Of a DNA stretch of 64,000 nt, positions 12,650 through 24,743 are shown in pieces (positions within the stretch are counted from its first letter, which is position 1; each line of letters begins with the position of its first letter). Both the position numbers and the translations under genes were made by a program. The stretch is taken from positions 4,216,001 to 4,280,000 of the forward strand of contig CM046304.1 of the NCBI GenBank assembly GCA_025267735.1. The letters run 5' to 3'. Under the pieces are notes generated by a model that had not been told where the DNA came from, ran no database searches, and was given only the letters and a program-made list of their open reading frames with translations. Source of the stretch: Mactra quadrangularis (lineage: Eukaryota; Mollusca; Bivalvia; Venerida; Mactridae).

Positions 12650-13546
12650 GGGATATAACCCGACATTCCGGGAGAAGTTTCCGTGGCGAAATCGCAAGGT
12701 TGATCGCCGTAAAATTGTCTGTTTAAGTCAGTTTCCTTCTAATCAGGTTACTTATTTTGTTAAATTATTGATATGTATTGTCTCAATATATATTTTTCTT
12801 CAATTACTCTCTGCAATATCATTTTGACCTGAATCCAATGGCAAAGTGTTGCACTATTCGGACACCAATTTCGGATAGTACATAAGTTATAACAGAGCAC
12901 TTTTATTTATATAGGCTCACACTTATAATTCAATATTGATTACTTTTTGCTACATGTAGTTTCTGGTCTTCTTGAATTTCTTTTATGTTTCAGTATCTAA
13001 TATGTTGAATTTTAATGGTAAGTTATCTAAAAGTTGAGCATCTGTTGCTGAGGCCCCTGATCTAGCATCTTTCAGACAGGGGCTATCCTCTCTTACATAT
13101 CAATGCCCAGATTTACTGCCAGTACAACCATTGAAGTTTGGGGCTTTGCCGGTTGGGTGAATTCCCAGGGACCACTTTGGTTGCTGGAGAGGCCTGGCCA
13201 GAGGCAAGGAAAGCAGTCATCCAAAGCCTTTTACCATTCTCTATCTTTTAACTATCTACCTCTGTCTTTTCTATTTTCACTTTTTCTTATTTCTGCCACT
13301 TACGCTGAAACATAATGGTCAGTTTTGTATATATATGTAGAAGAAGTATTGAAAAGTTATTGATACATTTATAAATTATTTTTATCGCCTAGATTAGGCT
13401 AGATTTTGCCTTTTATGGCATATCTATCTATCTCATAGTACTGCCACACACCTCGCACGAGTATTATGGGCAGGTCACACCGGTGATTAGCAAAGATAAA
13501 AATAAAAGATAAAAGTAAAATAAATAAAATTTCGTCTGTTTTGCAG
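12650..13546 (+). other. MTRF1L upstream region, probable 5'UTR exon not located
   Basis: The ATG exon of the MTRF1L-like gene is preceded by a good acceptor (CGTCTGTTTTGCAG, 13533-13546), so a non-coding first exon probably lies upstream. A CpG-containing stretch around 12645-12720 is a candidate promoter or leader region, but no donor is compelling. At 13410-13437 TATCTATCTATC-like sequence followed by an A-rich run looks like a LINE or SINE tail. Confidence 0.35.
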
Positions 13547-13547
13547 A

Positions 13548-16500
13548 ATGTCTCTACAAACAAAGCCTGCCTCGCTGGTGCGATTGTTACATCCATTGAA
13601 ACAGCACAGAAATATGATCTACTGTAGAAGGTTGATATCTAACCATTCTCAACAAAGATGCTTGTTAGTTTCCAAAAACTGGACAGTACTTTCTACAACT
13701 TGCCATAAATACTATAGCTCACTCTGCCAGACATTGAAACCTAGTCCAATTGGTTCAACAGTTTATAAAAGACAAGCCAGTAGCTCTCTCCGTGGGGTAT
13801 TCAAAGGTAGCCCTAATAGTTCAACAGTTCACATCTCTAAAAGACTAGCCAGTAATTCTCTGAAGAATACAAAGTTTACATTAAGTAATGATGCATACAG
13901 AGACTATTTGAATTATTTAGTGGAAGAATGGAAGGATTTAGATACCAGAAGAAACAGGGGTGAACAATTAGGACATGATAAAACACTCAGATTAGTTACA
14001 TTACAAAAAGTTGTTGATGTTTATGAAGATATTAAAGTAAAATATGATGAGTTAGAAACATTGACACAAATGTTAAATGGTAGGTTCAATGGTATTGTTA
14101 ATATTTAAGTAACTGTCAGTGGCACATACATTAACCCTGCTGATTTAAATACCCAGTACAATACTTCTGTACCTGGCATGATGCTAGATCAAATAGATTT
14201 ATGTATTTATGAATGGGAATTTATAAGTATTGAGTATTTAAATCAATGGGTTTATGTATTGGCCACTGACAATTGAATAAAATTAAACAATAATATATGT
14301 GTTCTATAAAGTGACTTTAAGTCATTCTTTGTGATTTTATTTTTATACACCTATCAAAGATACTATGTGGGCACTTATGGTGGTGTACTGGATGTTTGGG
14401 CTGCTGCCTGCTGTGAATTCTGTTTTTAAGTCAGACAGGTTTTATTTAATCTTCTACAAGCTTGGCCAGAATGTTGTCACTAGGAATGATGTAAGGAATT
14501 TGACAATCAGCCAAATCTACATGAAGATACAAATATTGTAGAGCTTTGACTGTTCATGATATTTACGGTTAACTAGGCTGTGAACAAGCTTATAGCAACA
14601 AGAATATTATAATAGCAAAGGTAATATAGATGACATTGTGGCCTGTAATAAGAGCAGCTCCGAGCTTGTAAGATGTGAAATAAGTCGGTGTGCAAGCCAA
14701 GAGTTTTAGATCGTGTTTTGATCAGCTTGACATTGACCATGTCATGAAATATTGAAAATTGTCATATTTGTTTGTTTGTTTTTCTTGGGTTTGACGCCGT
14801 AGCAACATACTGTATAGGTCATATAATGGCGGTCAGTCAACCTACTCACTATTCCTGGAAAGGCTAAATCTCTGGAGTTAGATGTTAATCAACAACTTAG
14901 TGTATACTTTCGTCAGTGATTGACAACTGTCCTACATAATTAAGAATCTTTGGTAGCAGGGAGAATGGCCGTAGAAATAATTTCATGACCAAGCTCCACT
15001 GAAGTATGCCCCGCCCGGGAATTGAACCCACGACCCCTCGATCAATAGCATTGTGTCCTACCAACTGAGCTAGCCAGACAGCTTTGTCATATTTGTAAAT
15101 AACTAATCAATATACTTGTTGTGTTTCAGATGAAGACATGAAAGATGAAGCTCAGTTAGAACATGAACAATGTTTACATGATATTGAAGAATTAGAACTT
15201 AATGTAATATGTTATTCTTAATTACTATGTATATAGATGTATCATTGTTTAATTTGTCATTTAACTGTTATTGACTCCCAAGTTTACCCTGCTGATTTAA
15301 ATACTCATTTTTTGTTTGATAATTCCTGTACATAAATACTCACTACAGTATTTCTATAGATAAATATGTGTGTAGTGACATGCAGATTACTTAGACTATA
15401 TTAATTATACACGTGTAATCACAGTCTAAGAAAGTGTTTCTAAAATTGACTGTAGCAGACTTGAAATTTTTTGTCAGTGATTGGCAATAAGAGTACGTTC
15501 TACAAGGTGATCTCTAGCTAGTGCTAACTGCTATGTAGGGATTTCCTATAGAATGGTCTGCTACAATCGAGCAGATTGAATCGCTAGCTAGTGATAAGTA
15601 GCAAGTTTTTTCTTGCCAGCTGTATCATTTGGAACACTTCTGCTTATTTCAAAACAGCTGCCCCCTGTGGGAACGTGTTTCTTTTTCAAGAATACTGATA
15701 TATATTTTATTTAATGCATATATTTCGTTGACATGGTAAAAAAGAACAATCATGGTGACAACCATTTTAAATATTTTTCATTTGTTACAATTCTGAACTT
15801 TTTGTTTGGGAAAGTTGCCATCTTGGATTTGCTAGCTTGAAGCAAACAGTTTCATAGACCACTTACGCTACAAAAAATCTCTTTCAAAAAGTGCAAGCTA
15901 GAGATCGCCAAGGCGAACGTGCCCTAAGTGTCAAAGGATTCATCACACACTCATTTAACAATAAAAACAGCACATTTTTTAAGTTTTTAAACATTTACAA
16001 GAGTAGTGTTATGATTAACTGTTTTACAATTTTAATATCTCTGTCCCATTCATTCTGTTAGTGAAAAACAATAACATTTTATCTAATTTTTATAACATGA
16101 TCTACCAATCTCTTCACCTGCACCTCTTCGAAGATATTCTAATGGATACAAGATGTCAAAAATTTATGGCACAAAAATATTTTGTAATCGTCCTAACTAA
16201 CAATTTGATATGTTCTTCTATTAGCTTGTAGATATAATATGTCCAGTGGAACGTTTAGACGACTCAGATATTGTATTAGAGATAGAGTCAGGGGCCGGTG
16301 GACAAGAAGCTATGTTGTTTGCTGAAGAAATATTTAATATGTATCAACAATTCTCTACCTATAAAGGATGGCAGTTTAATGTTACAGATATTATAGGTAA
16401 GTGTTTAGATACATTCAAATTTTACAACAAACTTGCATCAGCACTGGACATTCGGTCCAACAAAATGGATTTTTTTACTGGACTGAATGAAAATTAACTG

Positions 16501-19500
16501 GACTGAAAAACATGTCAGTGATTTGTTAAGATATGTATTTCCATTTTAACGATTTAGAGTAATATATGCTACAATGGTTGCTGTAATATGTTGGAGTTTT
16601 TTCGGTACACTCACATTTTAAAAGTCACTTTTCTGATGGCAATTTCGGTAGACTTGGCCCACAGTTCCCTGGCTAAATCCAAAGACTAACTACATTCATA
16701 TCATTATCTGGCAATATTTACCTGGATAATTATTTAGCTGGATAAAATTGGTTCTGACAGTATTTCAATATGAAATTGACTTCAATTTATTATCAGTTAA
16801 TAATTCTCTTATGTAGGATCACTGAATAACAATATCAAGATAGTAATTTCGGCTATCAAGAAATTTTTGCGATATTGTTTAAGTAATTTCGGCTATCAAG
16901 AAATTTTTGCAGTATTATTTTGCTGCAATACTCACCTCTAGTTTCTTGTAATAATGACAGCTCTGTGATTATCAAAAATCTTATGTAGGGCTTCTGCAAG
17001 TATCCAAGTACTCGGATATTCGCGATCTCGACCAGAAATTGAGTACGAATATTCGTCACCTCCAAAATCGTTGGATCCCGATCTATTTTTTGAAAAAAAT
17101 GTAAGATCATTTTTAGCTTAATTACCACTGAAAACTTTATGTAGGGACCAAATTATCTTGTATCAAAATTTTGATTAATACACATTTAAGCAAAAAGTTA
17201 TTACTGAAAATGCCCATAAAACGTCTGGTAATGTTTGGTGTACATGAATTTCCAAATAGTAAAAGCTTCAGTAATTCTTCACTTATTTTCGTTATTACAT
17301 GAATTCCTGGATGCTTCTCCATTAACAAGTGATTCGTGGTTCGATTCTAAATCGGTACACATGAATCGTGGTTCTGATCGGATCGCCACTAGCTCAACAA
17401 TCCACAGCCCTAATCATATGGTAATTGAGACATTTCATTATAAAATGATTTAAGGTAAAAATTGGTATGAAGACTTTAATAATAAGAGTCCTTGTTCTAT
17501 TTATAGAATCAGACACAGGTGGTTATAGAAAGGCTTCAGCTACAATCAGTGGTCCTGGTGTATATGGTATATTAAAATATGAAGGTGGCGTACACAGAGT
17601 ACAACGTATACCTAAAACAGAGAGAAGTGGGCGCATACATACAAGTACTATAGCTGTGTCTATATGTCCACAACCTACTGAGGTATGCAGTCATTGCATT
17701 TTTCTTAAGTACTAGCTGATTTAACCCTAGTCTGGTAGGGCCCCCAAATTTTAAATCAAGTAAGTTATCAGTTGCTGACCTTGTAGAAGGGTAGGTGAGT
17801 ACTGGTTATCGACAAGGGTTAAGGAAAGCTAAGTTGGCTGCGGAAAAAGAATCTGGTTAAACCCAGTATAAAAAACTAGCCCGATTAATTATATTAGCAA
17901 AATTATCAGCTGGCTCACTATTTACAATTAGTAATACATGTAGTGTGTTTAGATGACTGGGTATGAACCTTTTTTTTTCAGTACCTTTAAACTTGAGGTC
18001 ACTGAATGGTACTTAGAATGACCCTTTTAGTCTTGTTACCAGTAGTAAAGGTCATTTCCTTATATCAGAAAATGAAAATATTCCAATCCTACTAAATTAC
18101 AGACTTTGTTACCCAAACAAATTCAGCTCTTCAGCACTTCGATTTAAAATGTAAATAGTACATTTTATGTTTATTCATCCTGTGGCTCAAATTTAAGCTC
18201 ACATACTCACAAAATGCTAGTGAATTTTGTTAATTGTGAGTAACTTATAAATTAACTCCCAAATTTTTGTGATTCACTCTAAATAATGTTCGATATTATT
18301 TGTCTATTCTACAATAGCATCCTTGTTCTATCTACAGTTAAATATAGCACTATGTTGTTTTGCATAGACTAATAGTAATTATGTATGCTATTAAAATTTG
18401 GAGAAAAGAATTCCAATGATTTTTTTTCATTTTGCGAGTTGAAATAAAATCAACTTGCAAAAATTTGCTAGTCCAATTTTTTGTTAAATTCAAGCCCTGA
18501 TTCATCCACTATAATTGTATACATACAATATATACATTACAGATTGATGTTGTACTAAATCCAAAAGAACTACAAATAGAAGCATTTAGATCGAGTGGAC
18601 CAGGTGGACAGAATGCTAATGTTACTGATACAGCTGTTAGAATCAAACATTTACCTACAGGTAAAATATCAAAGAAATGATATACTGTTGTCTATATGTT
18701 TTTTTGTAGAAATAATTATATTGTCAAATTCTGCCTCAGAAGTCAGATTAATTTTCAGTTGGAAACCTTTAATAAGGATATGATGATCAACAAATTGACT
18801 ATAACTGGAATTCAAATATTTGGGTTTTCCGCTCCGGTACTAACAAACTTTCACCGTTACAATGAAAACATGTACAAAGAACAATATGATTTAATCCATA
18901 GTTTGTGCTATTCAGCAATAATGTGTAGAAAACTTTGTTTGTACTGGCTGTGCTTGGACCGATAAACCCATAAATTTGAATTTCGGATTAGGTATATTGT
19001 ATTAATATTCATTGAGCTGTAATTATTTGGCAGCATGACCAATAAATAATCAAACTATTTCAGATCAGTCAACTGTGAGCTATAAATTGTCTTCTATGTT
19101 ATAGTCCATTTTTTTCTCAACTGTCAAAGTTTATATAATTTTGTGATGACGAGATACACACTATTGCAGTGTCACAATTGTTAGACAATGAACAATTTTA
19201 ACATGCAAAGTCACTGAAATTATTCTTGTCTAGACAGTTGAGAAAAAATGAACTATATATGATTATTATTATTTTGTATTGTAGGAATAACTGCAGAAAT
19301 ACAGACTACAAGGTCCCAACATAAAAATAAAGAATTAGCTTTAGCCCTACTTAGAACTAGGTAAGTTGAAGTTTTTTTTTTAGATATTTTAATGACAGTT
19401 CTTATACTATTCAGAATAAGCTTTAAAGAGCCACCCTCTGCAGAAAAGTGTCTGCAACATACTTATGTCCCTCCTAGTGGGTGTTGTTCAAGAGAGGGGG

Positions 19501-20772
19501 TACTGTATTGCGTTTTGTGATCAATGCAGGCCAAAATATCAAAACAATAGTAACCCTTATGGTAGATTTTTCATTTTTTACTATTTCACCATTTTAAGCC
19601 TGACTTATACAGGAAAATGAGAGCTTATATATGCTGTTACTTTTATGTGTGTAATATATGGTGATAATTGATTTAAATAGTTTTCGTTTGTTACAATTCT
19701 CAACTTTTGTTTGAGTAAGTTGCCATTTTGGATTTTCTAGCTTAAAGCAAACCGTTGGGTAGAACTCTTATGCTACAAAAAATTGCTTTCAAAAAGCACT
19801 GGGTAGTGATCACCTTATAGTACAGGCCCTACATCTGCTAATTATAATGGGACAATTTTAGAAAATTTGACTGATGTTATCATTGTCTGGTTCCAAGTTG
19901 CACTTTGACTGGTAAAAGTATTTCAGGCAAAGCAGAATAATGACAGTGGTTGATGTATTGTACAATGTATTAGATAATTCTGTTTTCAAATGAAATTTTT
20001 CACTATAGGCTTAAAATCAGAGGAACTAAGGCCACACTTTATATTTTTAGTCTTTCGAGAATTTTCTTGAAAAAATGAGTACGGTAGGTCGAAATAAAAA
20101 AAACAAAAAACAAATATTAAAAGATGCCAATTACAATTGACTTTCAAACCCATTTTGTACAAGTTTTGAGTGAAATTGTCATTTATCTAAGAAGTTCACT
20201 GACATTTTCTCAAATTGTGTGATAATTGACACGTTGAGCTTATTCCTTCTTGAATGGATTCTGTTTGTTTCTTTTTTGGTGCAAAAATAAGTAAGGTGGG
20301 TAATAAAAAAATCAATTATGAAATTATTTTTTTTCAATTTCTGAAAATTAGGATCGGGATTTTTGTAAGACGAAAGATATTAAAGGTCTGGCCTAAGCTT
20401 AAGTACAAGAATTACAGTGGTTACCTTATTTTTAGTCATTTGGTTTGAACTCATCTATGTTTTACTTTTAGAATATATGAGAAGCAACGTTCCGAACAAA
20501 TGGATCAAGTCACTAGTCAAAAAAAGATGCAAGTTGGAAACAAGAACCGTTCTGAGAAGATTCGAACATTTAATTTCCAACAAGATCGTATCACTGATCA
20601 TAGACTTAATTACAACTTACACGACATCACCTCGTTCCTACAAAGTGGTGAAAAATTGGAGAGTTTAATTAATGATCTTTTAACTGAAGCTAATAGAGAA
20701 AATCTTGTGTGTTTGATGGAGGAATTTGAAAACACTAAAAAGAAACTTGAAAAAAACAAGGCTAGAAAGTGA
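13548..20772 (+). CDS. MTRF1L: Mitochondrial peptide chain release factor 1-like (MTRF1L / mtRF1a), 7 coding exons
   Basis: Class I release factor expected to recognise UAA/UAG in the mitochondrial ribosome and trigger peptidyl-tRNA hydrolysis. The coding exons I read are 13548-14079, 15130-15203, 16225-16396, 17507-17682, 18543-18660, 19285-19360 and 20472-20772. All junctions are GT-AG and in phase, giving 1449 nt (482 aa plus TGA). The codon-recognition motif is PKT (residues 295-297, in [14 protein letters not shown]) without the hexapeptide-type insertion known in vertebrate MTRF1, so MTRF1L is the better name. The catalytic GGQ is residues 339-341 ([13 protein letters not shown]). The ~110-residue N-terminus is basic, Ser-rich and longer than usual, as for a mitochondrial presequence. 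It contains a 22-residue internal duplication (residues 66-87 and 88-110). The ATG lies 1 nt after a splice acceptor. Alternative stops arise only if introns are read through. Confidence 0.93.
14101..14284. mobile_element. MITE family M1, copy A (MTRF1L intron 1)
   Basis: Terminal inverted repeats of about 50 bp: the left arm contains AACTGTCAGTGGC and GCTGATTTAAATAC, and the right arm their complements, ending TTGAATAAAAT. It lies just inside intron 1, after the donor at 14080. Related copies are at 21215 and 21594. No coding content. Confidence 0.75.
14772..15083 (-). mobile_element. tRNA-derived SINE with 13-bp target duplication (MTRF1L intron 1)
   Basis: On the minus strand the element begins with a tRNA-like head (about 15080 down to 15010) containing GGCTAGCTCAGTTGGTAG (A-box) and GGTCGTGGGTTCAATTCCCG (B-box/T-arm). 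A ~200-bp body and a CAAA-repeat tail follow at 14767-14783. The 13-bp sequence TTGTCATATTTGT flanks it at 14759-14771 and 15084-15096, a clear target-site duplication. The body motif GAGATTTAGCCTTTCCAGG is shared with the plus-strand copy at 31206-31465, so this is a family. A short frame overlapping it is not a gene. Confidence 0.9.
15489..15926. mobile_element. MITE family M2 (MTRF1L intron 2)
   Basis: The left end AGAGTACGTTCTACAAGG and the complement of the right end, AGGGCACGTTCGCCTTGG, form an imperfect ~33-bp terminal inverted repeat including GATCTCTAGCT. The right part (15755-15925) recurs at 19675-19815 in another intron. No target duplication is obvious. The ends are hAT-like by general appearance only. 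Confidence 0.6.
16842..16910 (+). repeat. Two-copy tandem repeat, 40-bp period (MTRF1L intron 3)
   Basis: The same 29-bp sequence, beginning AGTAATTTCGGCTATCAAG, is perfectly repeated at 16842-16870 and 16882-16910. Confidence 0.9.
19101..19256. mobile_element. Small Tc1/mariner-type MITE (MTRF1L intron 5)
   Basis: A 156-bp element with ~24-bp terminal inverted repeats (left ATAGTCCATTTTTTTCTCAA, right the near-perfect complement) and TA at both ends. It is non-coding and probably mobilised in trans. Confidence 0.75.
19675..19840 (+). repeat. Second copy of M2 right half (MTRF1L intron 6)
   Basis: It matches 15755-15925 with moderate divergence: shared GTTGCCAT-TTGGATTT, CTAGCTT-AAGCAAAC and TGCTACAAAAAAT blocks. 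It is a fragment of the same dispersed family. Confidence 0.7.
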
Positions 20773-20788
20773 CTTTTAATGTATATAT

Positions 20789-20794
20789 ATTAAA
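20789..20794 (+). terminator. Poly(A) signal ATTAAA for MTRF1L
   Basis: A variant hexamer ATTAAA lies 17 nt after the stop codon, implying a very short 3' untranslated region. A downstream GT-rich stretch (TTGTGAGTTTTTG) fits a cleavage element. Confidence 0.55.
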
Positions 20795-21214
20795 ATATTT
20801 GAATTTATACCTTGTGAGTTTTTGCTATTGTTTTTTTAGTCAGTTTGTAACAATTAAGATATTAATTCCCCGACAAATGACCTGATTCGGAACTTAACTT
20901 TATGGGTTTTCCATCCGAGCACAGGTGGTAGTTAGTGCCTACTAACAAATATTTTTACACATTATTGCTGAAATGCATGAAACATGGATTAAACCTCATT
21001 GTTCCTTCTACATTCATTGTACAGATGAAAGTTTGTTTGTACCATTGAGTAAAACCAAATATTTAAATTCCGGATACAGTATATTTAACGTGATACTTAT
21101 TATTTATAAGAACAGCGTCATCATACTATATCAAGTGTTTTCTCAATGTCCATTCACAGCTTCCATGTTAAGTCTTGTAGCTTTAATAAAATCGGTCAAA
21201 TGGGTTGTAATGTT
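20795..21214. other. Intergenic DNA between MTRF1L and the MITE/SINE cluster
   Basis: No gene or clear repeat recognised. A 96-residue frame at 20973-21263 runs into a MITE and is not supported as a gene. Confidence 0.4.
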
Positions 21215-21341
21215 AAATTTTATTCAACTGTCAGCTGGGCATACATTAATTCGGCTGATTTAAATATTATGTTCAGTACTTTTGTTCTCGCTATCAATCA
21301 GCAGAGTTAATATATACGCCACCGACAGTTGAATAAAATCT
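21215..21341. mobile_element. MITE family M1, copy C
   Basis: The clearest family member: left end ATTTTATTCAACTGTCAG and right end complementary (CCGACAGTTGAATAAAAT), plus inner complementary blocks GCTGATT and AATCAGC. It is ~127 bp and non-coding. Confidence 0.85.
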
Positions 21342-21380
21342 GTACCTAGATAATTATGTTGTGCCATTATTCCAAATCAG

Positions 21381-21530
21381 AAAGAATTACTTCCATCATT
21401 TGATAGAATGTCGTTATAACATCTGGCTATCTTCAAACAGAGATACCCTGCCCGGGAATCGAACCCACGACCCTATGAGTGTAGACTTGCGTGCTACCAA
21501 CTGAGCTAGCCGGGCAGGTTACGATGCAGT
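21381..21530 (-). mobile_element. tRNA-derived SINE, short or 3'-truncated copy
   Basis: The complement of 21446-21518 has CCCGGCTAGCTCAGTTGG (A-box) and TCGTGGGTTCGATTCCCGGG (B-box), with acceptor-like CCCGG/CCGGG ends. The anticodon region does not pair properly, so it is a SINE head and not a functional tRNA. The head is close in sequence to the SINE at 14772-15083. Confidence 0.75.
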
Positions 21531-21593
21531 CTTCTCAGTGATGATTGAGATCTTGCTCATCGTCAAGATTCTTAGGAGTTTTACAGCTGGGAG

Positions 21594-21749
21594 TCATTTT
21601 AAGTCAGTGGATATTTACTTCGACAGTATTTCAGTACTCACTATCGCAAAAAAATGTAACCCATATTTATGTACGTGAATTACTGAACAAATATCAAGCA
21701 TTCACATTAGTGGGGTAATAAATGAGCCACTGACAGTTAAATAAAATGT
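21594..21749. mobile_element. MITE family M1, copy D
   Basis: The left arm has CATTTTAAGTCAGTGG and the right arm GCCACTGACAGTTAAATAAAAT-like sequence in complementary orientation. It is more diverged than the copy at 21215. The two copies bracket the SINE head. Confidence 0.7.
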
Positions 21750-22229
21750 TACAATAACTCATAGAACATATAGATCTTTCTGCCAGCAAGACTCGTTTTA
21801 GCTAGGATGAAATAGTTTCCTTCTGGACAAATATCTAGTCAATCTGCTCTCACTTGCTGTAGTGAAGATACGCGTTTAAGTGTATTAAATGCATTAACTG
21901 CAATTCTTAAAAATACTAAACTTCTAGGCAGGGTTCAACACCTACTGTTTTTTTTACCAGAGATCTCAAAGGAAACCCCAATTCATGGAAACTAATTCAC
22001 ATAACAGCAGAGCTATTTTTCATAGGTCAACAGAATTCCCAGTTAAGAATCCCTGGGAGCCTTCGAATCCCAGGATATGTTGGCTAACCATTCTGTAAGC
22101 CAATATTGTCATCCGATTCCAAATCAAATTAATCGTCTTTTTATAGAAGGAAAACAGTCTATAAGTGAATGACTATGGATAAGAAAAAACAACATGAAAA
22201 CATAATAATTTGCACACATGGAAACATAC

Positions 22230-22235
22230 TTTATT
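22230..22235 (-). terminator. Poly(A) signal AATAAA for RPL15
   Basis: AATAAA on the minus strand about 112 nt after the RPL15 stop codon. It gives a 3' untranslated region of roughly 130-140 nt. Confidence 0.75.
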
Positions 22236-22347
22236 TCAATTACAACTCTCACTTGACATGAAACAAAGTAAACAATTCCAGAAAAAAATAATGAAAAAAA
22301 TTCCAAAATTTGACAGCACAAAATTTTGGTTTTGAAAAAATATTTTT

Positions 22348-23974
22348 TTAACGTTTTCTGCGCAGACTGAGGGAGTTGTTCTTTCTCCAGAATGCCTTGC
22401 GTGATCCACCAATAGTTGTATTGAATCTGTGTCCCTTTCCAAGACCACGGGATGATTTTCCAGCAGCAGTAAGACCACGAAGTTCTCTGTGTTTGTGGAC
22501 TGGCTTGCAAATCCATTGTATTTTTGGATCACCTCTAATACATTTATGGAATGGATCTACCATGACAATTTCAAAGAACTTGTATGTGGCATCTTCAGCA
22601 ACCCAGTAAGAAGTAAGTACACGCAGGCCTTTACATTTGCGACCAGCACGTTCCTGAAAATATTAAATAATCAGTGTAAATGTGGGGCTTACAGCTTACC
22701 TGATTTATGCATATATATAAACTTGCATAAATTCAGTTTCATTTCCATAAAATCTGAATTACTAACTACAAAATCAATAAATTACAAACAACAAAATCAA
22801 TATTCTTTTCCAGGACTGGACATAGAAAAGGTCATCCTATTGCCGCTAACAACCTTTATCTGGATTTAGGCATCTCATTATGATTAGTACCTAGTAAACA
22901 TTTGTAAGGTCAAGTAAGATACATAGCAGGTTGTCAAATGGGCAATCTACTTGAAAAATTTATGTAAAGCCCTGCTTTCATGCATCATTTAATTAATGCA
23001 TACAAATTATCCATTAAGAATATTTTTTAATGTAAATAAAAACAATTGAGTTAAACTACAAGACCTTGGAAATTACAATATCAAGCAATTCTTAATAACT
23101 TTAAAGTCACAATAGCTGAAGAAAATCGCCCTAAAATTGAAACTGTTCCACAAACCACTAAACATGGAAAGTCCTCTCAAGACTCTTATTGTAGTTTTAA
23201 CATTATGAAGAAATATAGCATACCTCAGCAACAGATCTAAGAGATCTCTGGAATTTCAATTGGTTCACACCATGAGATTTGGGTTTACCATATGTGCAAC
23301 CTTTGGGTACAGGCCTTTTACGTCCACCACGACGTACACGGACTCTGTAGATAATGTAACCTGAAACAAGAAAATAAGTTCATAAAATTATATGATCAAT
23401 ATACACCTTTCTCCCACAGGCAAGTCATTCTTACTACAGCCAAGGTCCGGTAACAATCCAATAAATATTCGTTGATCAGGGATTTATTGGCCAGACACAG
23501 GATTCTAGGTCCATACATGTAAATCCCAATTTGAATGCACAGAATAGTTCAATTTACAACAATGTGCAAGTGCAACAATAATCAATTTTAGCATCTTATG
23601 AATATCGTCATTACATCCTAACTATGTTAGGAATAAAAAATTATGATGTAAGCTGCAATTCAGCTATTAGTATTACATGCTTTCACTTAAATTGGACCCA
23701 AATAATATCAACAAGGATGTCTTGCAGTTTATATACTGTGTTCACTGGCACCCTGAAATAAGTAGTGTAAAACACTGCATTAATCTGAATTCAAAACTTT
23801 ACCTTGTTTGGCTCTGTATCCCATTCTTCTGGCTTTGTCGGGCCTACTTGGTCTTGGGGCACGATGGACTGAAGATAGTTGACGATACTGCCAGGTTCTT
23901 ACTCTGAGCAAGAAGCGAAGTACATCGCTCTGCTTCTTACGATACATCTCCTGCATGTACTTGTAGGCCCCCAT
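22348..23974 (-). CDS. RPL15: 60S ribosomal protein L15 (eL15), 3 coding exons
   Basis: Core eukaryotic large-subunit ribosomal protein. Read on the minus strand the coding exons are 23974-23803, 23360-23224 and 22653-22348, with GT-AG introns in phase, 615 nt and 204 residues, exactly the family length. It starts [20 protein letters not shown] and contains [43 protein letters not shown] and the C-terminal [16 protein letters not shown] block, ending RRKR. The ATG exon opens at 23984 after the acceptor TTTTTCAG, so a leader exon exists upstream (24715-24743). It converges with MTRF1L and is divergent from MRPS21. No unusual residues were noticed. Every part of the protein is recognisable, so the call is firm. 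Confidence 0.97.
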
Positions 23975-24714
23975 CTTGGTTTACCTGAAAAATACAAATA
24001 TTTCCAATAAGATGTCAATTGAACATAATAGAAAAATTATGGTATCTCTACGATCAGAGGTCTGCTGCCTCTTCAAATAAAAGGGGTTTTCAGCCTCTTG
24101 ACTGTCTCCATAGTGTCTTATCTACACCAGTATCCAGCTACAAACAATCTACTCACAGGCATCCACATGACTTTTAACATCTTCAGCCCAACAAAAGGGG
24201 TGTGTCAACTTTAACACACTGGAACAAAAGGTTGACAGTTGTGGAATATGCTTGGCAATAATATTAAATGCATATTCATTCATTTAATAAGCCAATGAGT
24301 AAACCATACAGATGCCGATTTATCGTGATCATGAAGATTTTATCAGAATTTCAGCCTGGGAAAGAAATTGAGACAGAATGAGATGAATTTGAACTTTAGT
24401 TTCATACAAAAATAATGACATATTATCAATTTACATAAAATCTGGAGCTTGGATTGGAAATCATTGAGTGTCAGAATGGATTAATCCAGAAAATAAGCAA
24501 AATCAACAACTGATCAGTGCGAGTACTGCTCATCACCAACCAGGTTAATGTCAAACGTTTTTTTCACGTTTAGAAGTCCAATAATGATAAAATGATATTA
24601 TTCAAACAATTAAGAATAATATGTTGACATTTTTATCACGAATTTGTGTAATTAAAATGACCGATTTGTGCAATATTTGATAGATTAATATTAGCATTAA
24701 AAATAACGACGTAC

Positions 24715-24743
24715 CAGGCTCAGACTGTTGACGGAAAAGGAAG
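24715..24743 (-). promoter_or_regulatory. RPL15: Inferred RPL15 leader exon with 5'TOP tract
   Basis: On the minus strand a pyrimidine tract CTTCCTTTTCC (24743-24733) is followed by GTCAACAGTCTGAGCCTG and a donor GTACGT at 24714. A start at the tract's C would give a ~29-nt non-coding first exon with the terminal oligopyrimidine signature that couples ribosomal-protein mRNA translation to TOR/LARP1 control. The start site is inferred from the motif and splice sites. Confidence 0.65.

Noticed and set aside
21446..21518. Functional tRNA gene on the minus strand
   Set aside because: The A and B boxes are excellent, but the anticodon arm does not pair and the sequence matches SINE heads elsewhere in the window.
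22124..22869. Several overlapping frames of 77-130 residues on both strands
   Set aside because: These are shadows of RPL15 exon 4 and its flanks. Only the frame containing [14 protein letters not shown] is real.
24060..24230. Possible H/ACA snoRNA in RPL15 intron 1
   Set aside because: ACA-like and H-box-like triplets occur, but I could not form the two required hairpins with pseudouridylation pockets.
24480..24545. Possible C/D box snoRNA in RPL15 intron 1 (minus strand GTGATGA and CTGA motifs)
   Set aside because: The boxes are too close together, no terminal stem flanks them, and no guide region to rRNA could be assigned by eye.
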